From: an uncultured Eubacterium sp.
Lineage (GTDB): Bacteria; Bacillota; Clostridia; Lachnospirales; Lachnospiraceae
Assembly (NCBI GenBank): GCA_900550135.1
Contig: URQO01000013.1
Coordinates: 1-35,344, forward strand
DNA: 35,344 nucleotides
Reading direction: 5' to 3'
Position numbers and translations under genes: made by a program. Below the pieces are notes generated by a model. The model was not told the origin of the DNA and ran no database searches. It saw only the letters and a list, made by a program, of their open reading frames with translations. Positions 1-7,252 of this stretch are shown piece by piece; the stretch's first letter is position 1, and every line of letters starts with the position of its first letter.

Positions 1-72
1 AGGCGCACTTGCGGGTACCGTTTCGGACATTAAATTGCCTGGGGTGGTACTTTTTTTGTGCGTAAGCAATGA
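1..72. repeat. Left attachment-site repeat (attL side)
   Basis: Bases 1-55 are identical to 10699-10753, and weaker similarity continues to about 72. The repeat contains the last bases of a tRNA-like acceptor stem and then a GTACC...GGTAC stem followed by a T run, which looks like the intrinsic terminator of the host tRNA gene. The integrase gene lies on this side. The upstream part of the presumed tRNA gene is outside the window, so the tRNA identity cannot be read. Confidence 0.75.
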
Positions 73-215
73 GCAGTGCAAAATGGAAAGAAAAAGGACG
101 ATATGGTCTGAATGCTTGCATTCAAGACAGAGCGTCTTTTTTCTTTTTATTTTATGCGGCGAATGCCACATCAGCGAGATGAAGCGAAGTGCAATCGAGC
201 TGTGCACTACCTTAT
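57..215 (+). repeat. Structured repeat family A, left copy
   Basis: This copy has the same layout as 10756-10908: a short conserved lead-in (GTGCGTAA.CAATGAG), a long hairpin with the apex GCTTGC (about 84-146), a small hairpin GGC-GAAT-GCC (about 153-165), then a stem CAGC-GA-GAT / ATC-GA-GCTG with facing GA pairs (172-202), closed by AGTGCA (75-80) with TGCACT (203-208). The arm sequences differ from the right copy but still pair. No coding potential is believable. It could act as a terminator, a structured RNA or an ssDNA-recognized mobile hairpin. Confidence 0.6.
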
Positions 216-551
216 TTAAAGGCATATTCCGCAAAATCCCTTATAAAACCAGAAACTTCTCTGAAACATAAAAGTAACTTGTTTTCCCCTGAAAAATACA
301 ATCTTAAAATAACTACCAATCTACATATTTCAGTTTTAAAATCATTATTAAAAAATTAATGTGACAACAACATCAACATTAAAAAACATCAATAAAAATC
401 AGATTAAATTAGAAGGAAAAAGGTTCAAAAAAATCAATGTTATGTAAACCTTTCCCACAAATCTTCCCACAAGTTGTGGGAAGGATGTTATTTTCGATTA
501 TATTTTCTTATATCTATTCATAAATTATTTTGTAAAAAATCTTATCTCATC
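216..551. other. AT-rich left-end segment with integrase arm-type site candidates
   Basis: No gene is visible here. From 216 to about 440 the sequence is featureless and AT-rich. At about 450-483 there are two direct copies of TTCCCACAA and one inverted copy TTGTGGGAA. The same word occurs near the other end of the element at about 10518-10528. Repeats of this type, just inside both ends and near int, are what arm-type binding sites for a tyrosine integrase N-terminal domain look like. Function is inferred. Confidence 0.5.
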
Positions 552-1928
552 TTATCCTATCTTATCAGAAATAGCATTCTCAAATATATTGACAGCTTTC
601 TTTCTGGATTTTTCAGTAACATGAGAATAAGTATTCAGAGTAATCTTTATATCTGAATGTCCAAGTAGTGACTGTACATCTTTAATGTTAGCACCATTTA
701 ATACTAATGTAGAAGCGTAAGTATGTCTTAAACAGTGAAAATGAAAGTGACTGATTTCAGGCAAATTCTTCTGAACTACTTTGTTACACCATTTGAGAGT
801 TTGAGTTGTAAGTAATTCTCCATCAGGCTTTGTACATACAAAAGTTAAAGGAGATAGTGAAACGTTGGAATCAATATCATCCACATGAATTCCATGACAA
901 AAACGTGTGAAATTCTTAATATAAGATTCGTTATAGTCCGTATAAATCTGACAATGTAATTTACCTCTTATTTCGGTTGTATGATAAAACTGATTCTGAT
1001 ACAAATCGCCATAGATTTTTTTGTTTCGTTGTTGCTCGTGTTTTGCAATTAATAAAATATGGGCAAGACTATCTCCAAAATCTATAGCTCGTGGCTTGCC
1101 ATTTTTAGGAACTTTCAGCTCCCAAGTTTTCAAATCCTTGTCATAATACATCGAACGTCTAACATATAAAACCTGATTTTCAAAATCGATATCATCCCAA
1201 GTTAGTCCACATACTTCTCCGGCTCTCATACCTGTATGGTAAGCAATTTGAATTGGTAATGCCAAATAACAATAATCTTCTACGGAAGATAAGTAGTTAA
1301 TTATTTTTAAAAATTCCTGATGCGTTATGGTTTGTACTTTAGCTTCATTAGAGTTACCAAAAAGAGAATTATCTTTTGCAACTTTTCTCTTTTTAACATA
1401 TTGCATTAAATTTTCTCTAAGCAGTTTTTTTGGATAGACCGCATACTTAAACATATTGTTAAGAACAAGAAAAAATTTCCTCATAGTTGCTTTTGCATAA
1501 GGTTTGGCAATTTGATTGCCTTCATTGTCATAAACGCCAAAATATAATCCGTCAACATATTCCTGAATGTCTTCTATAGTTAAATCCTTTAATTTGATTT
1601 GAGAAAAAGGATTATTGTGAATATTATTGATTACATTTTTATATCCGTATTTGCCATTAGTGGTAAGATTACTATTTTCAATTTCGGCATTGTACCACAT
1701 ATCGGCAAGCTGTCCTACGGTTAAGGAACCAGCATAAAATATAGAACCATCCTGACGATATTCTTCAAGAGCCTGCTTTAGCATAAAAGTAGTTTCGGCT
1801 TTAGTTTGACCGCCCTTGAATTCATGCATTTTCCAATTTCCATCCTGATCTTTTATTCTAAATCGGTAATACCATTGAGAACCTTTTTTTCTTACACTTC
1901 CTGTTTGTAGTGATTCAAAATTATTCAT
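552..1928 (-). CDS. int: Tyrosine recombinase / site-specific integrase
   Basis: 458 aa, the normal length for Tn916-like and IME integrases. It has an N-terminal arm-binding domain (about 10-60, QWYYRFRIKDQDGNW), a core-binding domain (about 68-180) and a C-terminal catalytic domain. Catalytic residues are visible: R235 in HTGMRAGEVCGL, a Lys near 275-278, H398 and R401 in HFHCLRHTYAS, H424 in LLGHSDIKIT and Y434 in NTYSHV. It should cut and rejoin the 55-bp att repeat for integration and excision. It lies next to the left att repeat and reads outward. The start is supported by AAAGGAA about 5 nt upstream, but that site is the 3' arm of a hairpin (1936-1963), so translation may be controlled. 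All catalytic residues are intact, so it should be active. Confidence 0.95.
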   Translation of the reverse strand: MNNFESLQTGSVRKKGSQWYYRFRIKDQDGNWKMHEFKGGQTKAETTFMLKQALEEYRQDGSIFYAGSLTVGQLADMWYNAEIENSNLTTNGKYGYKNVINNIHNNPFSQIKLKDLTIEDIQEYVDGLYFGVYDNEGNQIAKPYAKATMRKFFLVLNNMFKYAVYPKKLLRENLMQYVKKRKVAKDNSLFGNSNEAKVQTITHQEFLKIINYLSSVEDYCYLALPIQIAYHTGMRAGEVCGLTWDDIDFENQVLYVRRSMYYDKDLKTWELKVPKNGKPRAIDFGDSLAHILLIAKHEQQRNKKIYGDLYQNQFYHTTEIRGKLHCQIYTDYNESYIKNFTRFCHGIHVDDIDSNVSLSPLTFVCTKPDGELLTTQTLKWCNKVVQKNLPEISHFHFHCLRHTYASTLVLNGANIKDVQSLLGHSDIKITLNTYSHVTEKSRKKAVNIFENAISDKIG

Positions 1929-1935
1929 ATTATTT

Positions 1936-2036
1936 CCTTTCCAAGTTAAGTACTTGGGAAAGGATAATAGGTTAATATATCATTTTTCTTCAAGTAATTA
2001 ACTTTTTATTTTTTTGTAACCATGTGAAATACCTCC
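1936..2036 (-). promoter_or_regulatory. Leader with 5-codon ORF and RBS-sequestering hairpin upstream of int
   Basis: Reading the minus strand from the end of the repressor gene, a strong GTAGGAGGT site (about 2029-2037) precedes a tiny ORF at 2023-2006, M-V-T-K-K-stop. About 40 nt later comes the hairpin CCTTTCCCAAGT / ACTTGGAAAGG (1936-1963), whose 3' arm contains the AAAGGAA that serves int. This arrangement resembles translational attenuation leaders, in which ribosome position on a leader peptide frees or masks the downstream RBS. Sequence elements are seen; regulation is inferred. Confidence 0.5.
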
Positions 2037-2056
2037 TACATAAAATTATTTAAATA

Positions 2057-2656
2057 TTATTGCTTCAAAAGAGCGTTAAGTCTGTTGTTTGCAACAGTTG
2101 GATTTTTTGCATAAGTTCTAAGAATATCGCTTAACTCGGTAAAAGTATTTATTGTACTGTTAAGCTCTCTTAAAAACATAACTTCATTAAACTCATTTGA
2201 AGAGCTAAACCCAATAGTTTTAGCAATATCACTATTATCATTATTAGAATAATTAGAAAGAGCAAATTCAAAAGATTTGTTAAATTCTGCAAATTCATTT
2301 AATAATAATAAAAACATGTTTTTAGAAAACATTGATGCGTCTTCAGTTAAATTATTAGAGAAAGATTTTAAAACTGAATTGAATGAATCAATTAGTTTCA
2401 GTTCCATATAATCTTTTACATCAGAGTTCAAATCTGATGTTTCTCCACGTAACCATTCCGGTGTAGTGTGAAGTATTTCAGCAAGACTGTCCACAACAAT
2501 TTTTTTAGAATTATCAATAAGTCCTGCTTCATATCTTTGAGCTGTGGATATATTAACGCCCATTTTGTCAGCTATATATCCTAAACTCAGATTTAATTCT
2601 TTACGTCTTTGCTTGATACGTTTTCCAATATCAGCACATAATTGTTTATCTCTCAT
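2057..2656 (-). CDS. Xre-family repressor of the element
   Basis: 199 aa. Residues about 8-70 form a Cro/C1-type helix-turn-helix (IGKRIKQRRKELNLSLGYIADKMGVNISTAQRYEAG, then the LAEILHTTPEWLRG tail of HTH_3 proteins). The rest, about 80-199, is helical and not recognized; it could be a dimerization or sensing domain. The gene is transcribed toward int and divergently from the excisionase-like gene. Its own promoter (minus strand TTGCAT, 17-bp spacer, TATTAT) overlaps a 13-bp palindrome at 2704-2716, so autorepression is likely. By analogy with phage and ICE switches it should keep int, xis and mobilization genes quiet. RBS AGGAG precedes the start. Confidence 0.85.
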   Translation of the reverse strand: MRDKQLCADIGKRIKQRRKELNLSLGYIADKMGVNISTAQRYEAGLIDNSKKIVVDSLAEILHTTPEWLRGETSDLNSDVKDYMELKLIDSFNSVLKSFSNNLTEDASMFSKNMFLLLLNEFAEFNKSFEFALSNYSNNDNSDIAKTIGFSSSNEFNEVMFLRELNSTINTFTELSDILRTYAKNPTVANNRLNALLKQ

Positions 2657-2687
2657 AGGAATAAACTCCTCTCTTTAAGATAACAAA

Positions 2688-2802
2688 ATAATATCATATA
2701 TATTTGCATAATGCAATATTGGCTATTGAAATTAATTTGCTAAAGATATTGACAAATTTTAAAATGCAAATTATATTATAAAACAATAATTGCAATATGC
2801 AA
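2688..2802. promoter_or_regulatory. Divergent promoter/operator switch between repressor and excisionase genes
   Basis: Rightward promoter: TTGACA at 2749-2754, 17-bp spacer, TATATT at 2772-2777. Leftward promoter: TTGCAT at 2716-2711, 17-bp spacer, TATTAT at 2693-2688. Two 13-bp palindromes of the form TTGCA-N3-TGCAA lie at 2704-2716 (covering the leftward -35) and 2790-2802 (just downstream of the rightward start region); a half site TGCAA lies at 2765-2769 in the rightward spacer. These are strong candidates for operators of the neighbouring Xre protein. Confidence 0.75.
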
Positions 2803-2823
2803 GCAAGAAAGGAGATGATAAAC

Positions 2824-3039
2824 ATGCAAAATGCTAAATTAGCTTATACAGTAGAAGAAGCTTCAAAATCTACAGGTATAGGAAAGAATACTTTAAGAAA
2901 TCTAATTGAGTGGAAAAAAATACCTGTAATAAAGGTAGGCAGAAAGTTTCTTATTAAAAAAGATGTGCTGGAAAATTTTTTATCAAAAAATGAAGGCAGA
3001 GATTTAAGAATGAGAAATGATGTTGAAGCAATTAAATAA
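2824..3039 (+). CDS. xis: Excisionase-like helix-turn-helix protein
   Basis: 71 aa, starting at the ATG 8 nt after AAAGGAG; an in-frame upstream start at 2797 would overlap the operator and lacks an RBS. The sequence YTVEEASKSTGIGKNTLRNLIEWKKIPVIKVGRKF followed by LIKKDVLENFL is a typical MerR/excisionase-type winged HTH (helix-turn-helix domain, HTH_17), covering nearly the whole protein. In elements of this type such proteins bend att DNA to favour excision. It is the first gene of the rightward mobilization operon, 15 nt before the DUF3847 gene. Whether it is a true Xis or a transcription factor cannot be decided from sequence. Confidence 0.8.
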   Translation: MQNAKLAYTVEEASKSTGIGKNTLRNLIEWKKIPVIKVGRKFLIKKDVLENFLSKNEGRDLRMRNDVEAIK

Positions 3040-3054
3040 TAGGAGGGATTTAAA

Positions 3055-3363
3055 ATGGCAAAAAGAACATATGAAGAAAGAAAAGATGAACTTTCAAAGA
3101 AACAAATTGCATATTTGGAAAAGGCAAACAATTTAAAGGAACAGATTAAAGAGTTGGAAAAGAAGCAGGCTGAGGAAAATAGAAGAAAGCGAAATCATAG
3201 GTTAATTGAGGTAGGTGCAGCAGTTGAATCAGTTTTGGGAAAACCTATTGAAAAAGATGACATACCTAAATTGATAGGATTTTTAAACAAGCAGGAACAA
3301 AACGGTAAATATTTTTCAACAGCAATGGGAGTTAAGGAAACAAATGTTAATTCAAATAAGTAG
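3055..3363 (+). CDS. DUF3847-family mobilization accessory protein
   Basis: 102 aa, mostly charged helix. Residues about 5-50 are a coiled coil (KDELSKKQIAYLEKANNLKE and following E/K-rich stretch), followed by RRKRNHRLIEVGAAVESVLG, the conserved part of DUF3847 proteins. These small proteins are almost always found directly before MobA/MobL relaxases in clostridial IMEs and are probable relaxosome accessory (MobC-like) subunits that bind oriT. The oriT candidate lies immediately downstream (3410-3474), before the relaxase, which supports that reading. RBS GGAGG precedes the ATG. Confidence 0.75.
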   Translation: MAKRTYEERKDELSKKQIAYLEKANNLKEQIKELEKKQAEENRRKRNHRLIEVGAAVESVLGKPIEKDDIPKLIGFLNKQEQNGKYFSTAMGVKETNVNSNK

Positions 3364-3409
3364 TTTGTGAAAGGGAGTAGATATTTTTCTATTCCCTTCT
3401 TCTTTTAAG

Positions 3410-3474
3410 AAGGGCGCACTTATACGTGGGCGGAGCCCAACGTTTATAAACATTCGCGTTGCTCATTGTGCGCT
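3410..3474 (-). other. oriT: Origin of transfer (oriT), RSF1010/MobQ type
   Basis: On the minus strand the sequence reads ATAAGTGCGCCCTT (3423-3410), matching the nic-site core TAAGTGCGCCCT known from RSF1010/R1162 and related MobQ plasmids. Immediately 5' of it on the same strand is the inverted repeat ACGTTGGGC-tcc-GCCCACGT (3443-3424), in the position of the RSF1010 oriT inverted repeat. A further pair GCGCAC/GTGCGC (3414-3419, 3469-3474) encloses the region. It sits between the accessory gene and the relaxase gene of the matching family. Nicking would be between the G and C of TGCG/CCC by analogy. Confidence 0.8.
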
Positions 3475-3541
3475 CTTACTCAGAGGGAGCCAAACTATGC
3501 GTTTGGATAGCACCAAGTTTCACTTGGATGGAGGTGTAAAT

Positions 3542-4969
3542 ATGGCAATATATCATTTTACAACAAGAATAATTAAATCAAGTATTGGAAAATGTGTTGT
3601 TGCGTCAGCTGCATATATTTCAGGACAAAAATTAAAGGATGCAAGACTTGGTTTATCTTTTAACTATACAAGAAAAGAAGAAGTTGTATTTGCAGAAGTA
3701 CTCTTACCTAAAAATGCACCTGAAGATTTGGCTGATAGAGAAACTTTATGGAATGCAGTTGAAAAAAGGGAAAATAAACGAAACAGTCAGTATGCAAGAG
3801 AGTTTGAAATAGCAGTTCCCAATGAGTGGAATCGGGAGCAGACAATTTCAAGAATGCGGGAATTTATAAAGGAGAATTTTGTAAATAAAGGAATGGCAGC
3901 AGACTGGGCATATCATGAAAAAGAAGGAAATCATCATGTGCATTGTATGTGTACAATGAGAGCATTTAATAAAGATGGAAGTTGGTCAAATATGCGAAAG
4001 ACAGAGTTCGCACGTGATGATAATGGAAACAAAATACCATTGCTTGATGAAAATGGAAAACAAAAGGTAAGAATCAGAAAAGGAAAGGGCGAAGAAAAAC
4101 TTTGGAAAAGAATTGATGTGATTCAAAATCAATGGAATTCAAAAGAACAGCTTAAGGAATGGAGAAAAAACTGGGCTGATTATTGCAATAAATTTCTTAT
4201 AGAGGAACAAAAAATAGATCATAGAAGTTTTGAAGAGCAGGGATTAGATATTGAACCTACAATTCATGAAGGCTATGCAGCAAGACAAATGGAACAAAAG
4301 GGAAAAGTATCAGACAGATGTGAGTATAACAGAAAAGTTAAGGAATCAAATAAATTGGTAATGCAGATTAAGAAGAGCATTGCTGAAATAACAAAAATAT
4401 TAAAGGAAAGGGTTGAACAGATATATGAAAGAGTTGGAAGAGTTAAAGGAAGTATTGGCAGTGATAGAAAAGGTAGGGGATACATTGAGCCTAATGGAAG
4501 AACTGAATCAGGAAAACAGTCTGTTGAGTCAACAGGTAGATTCATTAATGATACAGAACAGAAAATTAATAGAACAGAACAAAACATTAAAACAACAGAA
4601 TCAGCAATTGCTGAAATCAAAAGAAGAATGAGGAAGGAGAGTAGTAAGATAGATGACAGAATCAGAAAAATTAAAAATGAACGAGCTGGCAGACTTAGCA
4701 GAAGAACTGACAGCGGAGTTACAGCAGATGGAAACAACAATATTAACGCAGAAAGCAAAGATACAGAAACAATCATCAGACAACTTAAAACTGCAACAGA
4801 CATTGCAGAAAGCATCATTGCAGATTCAGAATCAAGCAGAGAAAATAAAATCGTTGAACGAGAAAATAGAGAGCTTGAGCGAGAGCGACTTGCAGTTGAG
4901 GAAAGCAGAAGAAATGATGAAAGAAGCAATGAAAATAAAAGAACAGACAGACAGGCAAAGAGAAGATAA
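3542..4969 (+). CDS. mobL: MobA/MobL-family (MobQ) relaxase
   Basis: 475 aa from the ATG behind GGAGGTG; this gives the conserved N-terminus MAIYHFTTRIIKSS. An in-frame ATG at 3497 adds 15 residues and lacks an RBS. The catalytic tyrosine is likely Y25 in ASAAYISG, and the metal-binding histidines lie in YHEKEGNHHVHCM (about 125-134). Residues 1-about 220 are the relaxase domain; about 260-475 is a polar, coiled-coil-rich tail common in MobL proteins. It should nick the adjacent oriT, remain covalently bound and pilot the strand through a helper's secretion channel. The last third is overlapped in another frame by coiled-coil ORFs (4425-4631 and the start of 4653-5705), an unusual arrangement. 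A palindrome CCAAGT-ttc-ACTTGG precedes the RBS. Confidence 0.93.
   Translation: MAIYHFTTRIIKSSIGKCVVASAAYISGQKLKDARLGLSFNYTRKEEVVFAEVLLPKNAPEDLADRETLWNAVEKRENKRNSQYAREFEIAVPNEWNREQTISRMREFIKENFVNKGMAADWAYHEKEGNHHVHCMCTMRAFNKDGSWSNMRKTEFARDDNGNKIPLLDENGKQKVRIRKGKGEEKLWKRIDVIQNQWNSKEQLKEWRKNWADYCNKFLIEEQKIDHRSFEEQGLDIEPTIHEGYAARQMEQKGKVSDRCEYNRKVKESNKLVMQIKKSIAEITKILKERVEQIYERVGRVKGSIGSDRKGRGYIEPNGRTESGKQSVESTGRFINDTEQKINRTEQNIKTTESAIAEIKRRMRKESSKIDDRIRKIKNERAGRLSRRTDSGVTADGNNNINAESKDTETIIRQLKTATDIAESIIADSESSRENKIVERENRELERERLAVEESRRNDERSNENKRTDRQAKRR
4425..4631 (+). CDS. Possible small coiled-coil protein nested within the relaxase gene
   Basis: A 68-aa ORF in the reading frame of the downstream membrane-protein gene, wholly inside mobL. 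It begins MKELEELKEVLAVIEKVGDT and continues as a heptad-rich Leu/Gln coiled coil ending LLKSKEE. AAAGGAAAGG lies about 13 nt before the ATG, and its stop codon is followed by GGAAGGAG, 13 nt before the next ATG in the same frame. The composition (regular hydrophobic heptads, no Cys, few Pro) looks protein-like, but coiled-coil-coding DNA often gives plausible other-frame products, so it may be a shadow of mobL. Confidence 0.35.
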   Translation: MKELEELKEVLAVIEKVGDTLSLMEELNQENSLLSQQVDSLMIQNRKLIEQNKTLKQQNQQLLKSKEE

Positions 4970-5705
4970 TAACGCAATAATAAACGAAATCAAGGTGCAA
5001 AAGAAATTACTTGAAAATAAAGAAATAAAATTGTCAGAAAAAGAGAAAAAACTTGAATTAAGAAAGCAGGACTTACAAAAAGAAGTAAGTCAACAAGTCC
5101 TGATGGAAAAATTGAAAACAGAAAACCAAATGGAGAAAAAGTATAAGGGATTGATTTTTATATTACTTACATATGGAATTGTATTTTCGTTATGCGTTGC
5201 ATATAGAAATAGTGTTTTGAAAAAAGACATTTTTCAAATTGGTAATTGGATTAAAAATATATTTATTAGAGTAATTCAATTAATTAAAAAAGCATATAAC
5301 ATTGTCGGATTGGAAATAAATTGTAATATAGGTAACAAAAACATGGCAGACGGTGTGAAAATATTGGCATATGTTGGAATAACAATAATGCTTTTGCTGA
5401 TTGTTATGTTAATCATGGTTTTAGTTATAAAAATCGTAAAGCTAATTAGAAATAAAGTATTAGATAGAAACGCAGCTATAGTTGTATTAACAGAATTACT
5501 GGCAATAATTATTTTTGGAGATGTAATAAAGAATTTATGGAAAATCAATTTAGTTATCGGTGCAATGGTTGTGTTAGTGATTTATGCCATTATAAAAGTG
5601 ATGGTGAATGTTGAAGATATAGTTAGAAGAAATTATGTGCTGATATTAATAAGTGGGGGGATTGGAGTTGGTGTAATTGTTTGTATATTGTTAAGAGTAT
5701 ATTAG
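4653..5705 (+). CDS. Coiled-coil multi-pass membrane protein overlapping the relaxase gene
   Basis: 350 aa. The first 317 nt overlap mobL in a different frame. Residues about 8-165 are a long coiled coil (MNELADLAEELTAELQQM, then repeated Leu/Gln/Lys heptads), followed by four or five hydrophobic segments: about 166-185 (GLIFILLTYGIVFSLCVAY), 230-262, 272-292, 296-315 and 328-348. The 3' two thirds have no competing frame, so the gene is real; an alternative start at 4677 (MNELADL) is possible. A GGAAGGAG lies 13 nt upstream of 4653. Similar coiled-coil/TM proteins occur downstream of MobL relaxases in Lachnospiraceae elements; the role is unknown. A contribution to mobilization or docking at the membrane is only a guess. 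Confidence 0.75.
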   Translation: MTESEKLKMNELADLAEELTAELQQMETTILTQKAKIQKQSSDNLKLQQTLQKASLQIQNQAEKIKSLNEKIESLSESDLQLRKAEEMMKEAMKIKEQTDRQREDNNAIINEIKVQKKLLENKEIKLSEKEKKLELRKQDLQKEVSQQVLMEKLKTENQMEKKYKGLIFILLTYGIVFSLCVAYRNSVLKKDIFQIGNWIKNIFIRVIQLIKKAYNIVGLEINCNIGNKNMADGVKILAYVGITIMLLLIVMLIMVLVIKIVKLIRNKVLDRNAAIVVLTELLAIIIFGDVIKNLWKINLVIGAMVVLVIYAIIKVMVNVEDIVRRNYVLILISGGIGVGVIVCILLRVY

Positions 5706-5706
5706 A

Positions 5707-5758
5707 TACCATTTAGGAAATTAAGACATACACTTAGGAAAAATCCATTTACATTAGA
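5707..5758 (+). promoter_or_regulatory. LytTR-type box array I
   Basis: Three direct repeats in helical phase: TACCATTTAGG (TTAGG at 5713), ATACACTTAGG (TTAGG at 5734) and TTTACATTAGA (TTAGA at 5754), spaced 21 and 20 bp. Order and spacing match the first three boxes of the array at 12930-13004. Direct repeats about 21 bp apart are the known architecture of LytTR-domain operators (AgrA, ComE). No convincing promoter follows at the distance seen in array II, so this copy may be a remnant, or may act on the kinase promoter from a distance. Confidence 0.55.
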
Positions 5759-5779
5759 AAAAATAAAAGTAATATGTAC

Positions 5780-5932
5780 TTGTCCGGACAATACTTTAGT
5801 ATATACGGGAAGGAAAAGTATTGTACTCATACATTTACAAATGGTTTCTTAGATTTTTCTAGAAACACATATTATTAATATATAAAATGTTATTATATAT
5901 TCCTTTTGCAATGAAGGTTATTTTGTTATAAT
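5780..5932 (+). promoter_or_regulatory. Intergenic palindromes and promoter of the two-component operon
   Basis: Between the membrane-protein gene and the kinase lie a perfect 12-bp palindrome TTGTCC-GGACAA (5780-5791), an inverted pair ACAATACTTT / AAAAGTATTGT (about 5788-5825), and a hairpin GTTTCT...AGAAAC (about 5844-5866) that may end upstream transcription. The promoter is read as TTGCAA (5906-5911), a short 15-bp spacer and TATAAT (5927-5932), 31 nt before the kinase start. Confidence 0.55.
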
Positions 5933-5963
5933 GGATGTAACTTAGTAACAGCAAGAGGAATAT

Positions 5964-7247
5964 ATGAATCTATTTATAGCAATATTAACAGATTTCAGCC
6001 ATTTTATAAAAATAATAATGGCAATGAATTTGTTTGGAAATTTTGAAGAGAGAATTAATAAGTATAAAATCATATTGATAGCTACAATCATAGCACTGGC
6101 ATCAGGTATTATTTACTTTGATGAGAAAATGAAGATTGGTTCAATTGTATACTTTATTACAACATATGCAGTGTTTAGAATGTGGTATGCAGAAAAAAGA
6201 AAATTATTGCTTTTATTTTCTATATGGATTCCATTTATGATGTCTATGATAGACACTATGTTTTTAATTTTGGTAAAATTCTTTTTGGGACTTTTACCGT
6301 TTGACATTAAGAGCTTTGAAGAACTTATGGCATCGGTTTTATCGTTAATGTTTATTTATACGGTAGGCTATATTTATAGGAAACATTATCAATACGGATT
6401 GAAAAAAATAGAATATAAAAATCTGGTATTACTGACAGTGCTAATTGTTGTAAATTCCATTGTGGTGATGACGGTTGCAAAAGTTGTAACAATTGAATTG
6501 TCTGAAAAACATAAACTACTATTTTCAGGTGCGTTCATAGCTGTTATAGTTGGGATATTCATACAATTGGGGGCAGTAATTCTACTTAAGGTTTCAAAAA
6601 ATGTTTCTCAGGAAAGAGAACTGGAAACAAAAATGTACTTGAAGGAGCAGAAAAACTATTATGAATATCTTGAAGAACGTGAAAAAAACACAAAAAAGTT
6701 CAGACACGATGTTAGAAATCACTTAGAATTGCTTACAAAACTTATAAATAGCAAACAGTATGAAGAAGTAAATGACTATTTAGAAAAAATAAACATAAAA
6801 ATAGATGAGTTGGGAAATGCAGTTAGCATCGGAAACGGAATAGCGGAAGCAATAGTGAATAAATACTATTATCAGGCAATAGATTCAGGTGTAAAAATGA
6901 AAGTTTCAGGTGTTTTACCTGCAGAGTGTAGGATTGATGCTTATGATTTATGTATAATATTTTCAAATATCTTAAGTAATGCCATAGAAGCAGCAGGTAA
7001 GTCAAAAAAGAAACAGATTTATTTAGATTGCAGATACAACGATGAAAACATAATTATAAACATAAGAAATACCTATAAGGATAATGGACAATTTAAAAAT
7101 AAGAATCTGGTTACAACAAAAAGTGACAGAGAATATCATGGTTTCGGACTTGAAAATGTTAGAGAATGCGTAGAAAGGAATAATGGTCTTATATACATAG
7201 AGATAGGAAAGGAAGAGTTTATGGAAACTATTTCTATAAAAAGGTAA
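5964..7247 (+). CDS. Agr-like (GHKL) sensor histidine kinase
   Basis: 427 aa. The N-terminal half (about 1-220) is hydrophobic with six or seven membrane segments, as in AgrC-type peptide sensors, then a linker coiled coil (about 222-240). H248 in KKFRHDVRNHLELL is the phosphoacceptor; the N box is at NILSNAIEAA (about 336-345) and the G box at HGFGLENV (about 392-399), giving the GHKL/HATPase_c_5 fold. It should sense an extracellular, probably peptide, signal and phosphorylate the response regulator that starts 5 nt downstream. No AgrD/AgrB-like gene is present, so the signal is unknown; it could derive from the secreted protein or the subtilase encoded next. RBS AGAGGAA supports the start. 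Confidence 0.9.
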   Translation: MNLFIAILTDFSHFIKIIMAMNLFGNFEERINKYKIILIATIIALASGIIYFDEKMKIGSIVYFITTYAVFRMWYAEKRKLLLLFSIWIPFMMSMIDTMFLILVKFFLGLLPFDIKSFEELMASVLSLMFIYTVGYIYRKHYQYGLKKIEYKNLVLLTVLIVVNSIVVMTVAKVVTIELSEKHKLLFSGAFIAVIVGIFIQLGAVILLKVSKNVSQERELETKMYLKEQKNYYEYLEEREKNTKKFRHDVRNHLELLTKLINSKQYEEVNDYLEKINIKIDELGNAVSIGNGIAEAIVNKYYYQAIDSGVKMKVSGVLPAECRIDAYDLCIIFSNILSNAIEAAGKSKKKQIYLDCRYNDENIIINIRNTYKDNGQFKNKNLVTTKSDREYHGFGLENVRECVERNNGLIYIEIGKEEFMETISIKR

Positions 7248-7252
7248 ATAAC

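Noticed and set aside
35..271. Open frame of 78 codons across the left att repeat
   Set aside because: It runs through the att repeat and the hairpins of repeat A, has no ribosome binding site and is not kept in the right copy.
2844..3131. Minus-strand frame opposite the excisionase gene
   Set aside because: Phe/Ser-rich shadow of the Lys-rich plus-strand genes with no RBS.
4273..4977. Long minus-strand frame opposite the relaxase 3' end
   Set aside because: Leu/Ser-rich composition is the mirror of Glu/Lys/Arg-rich relaxase codons; no RBS or conserved domain.
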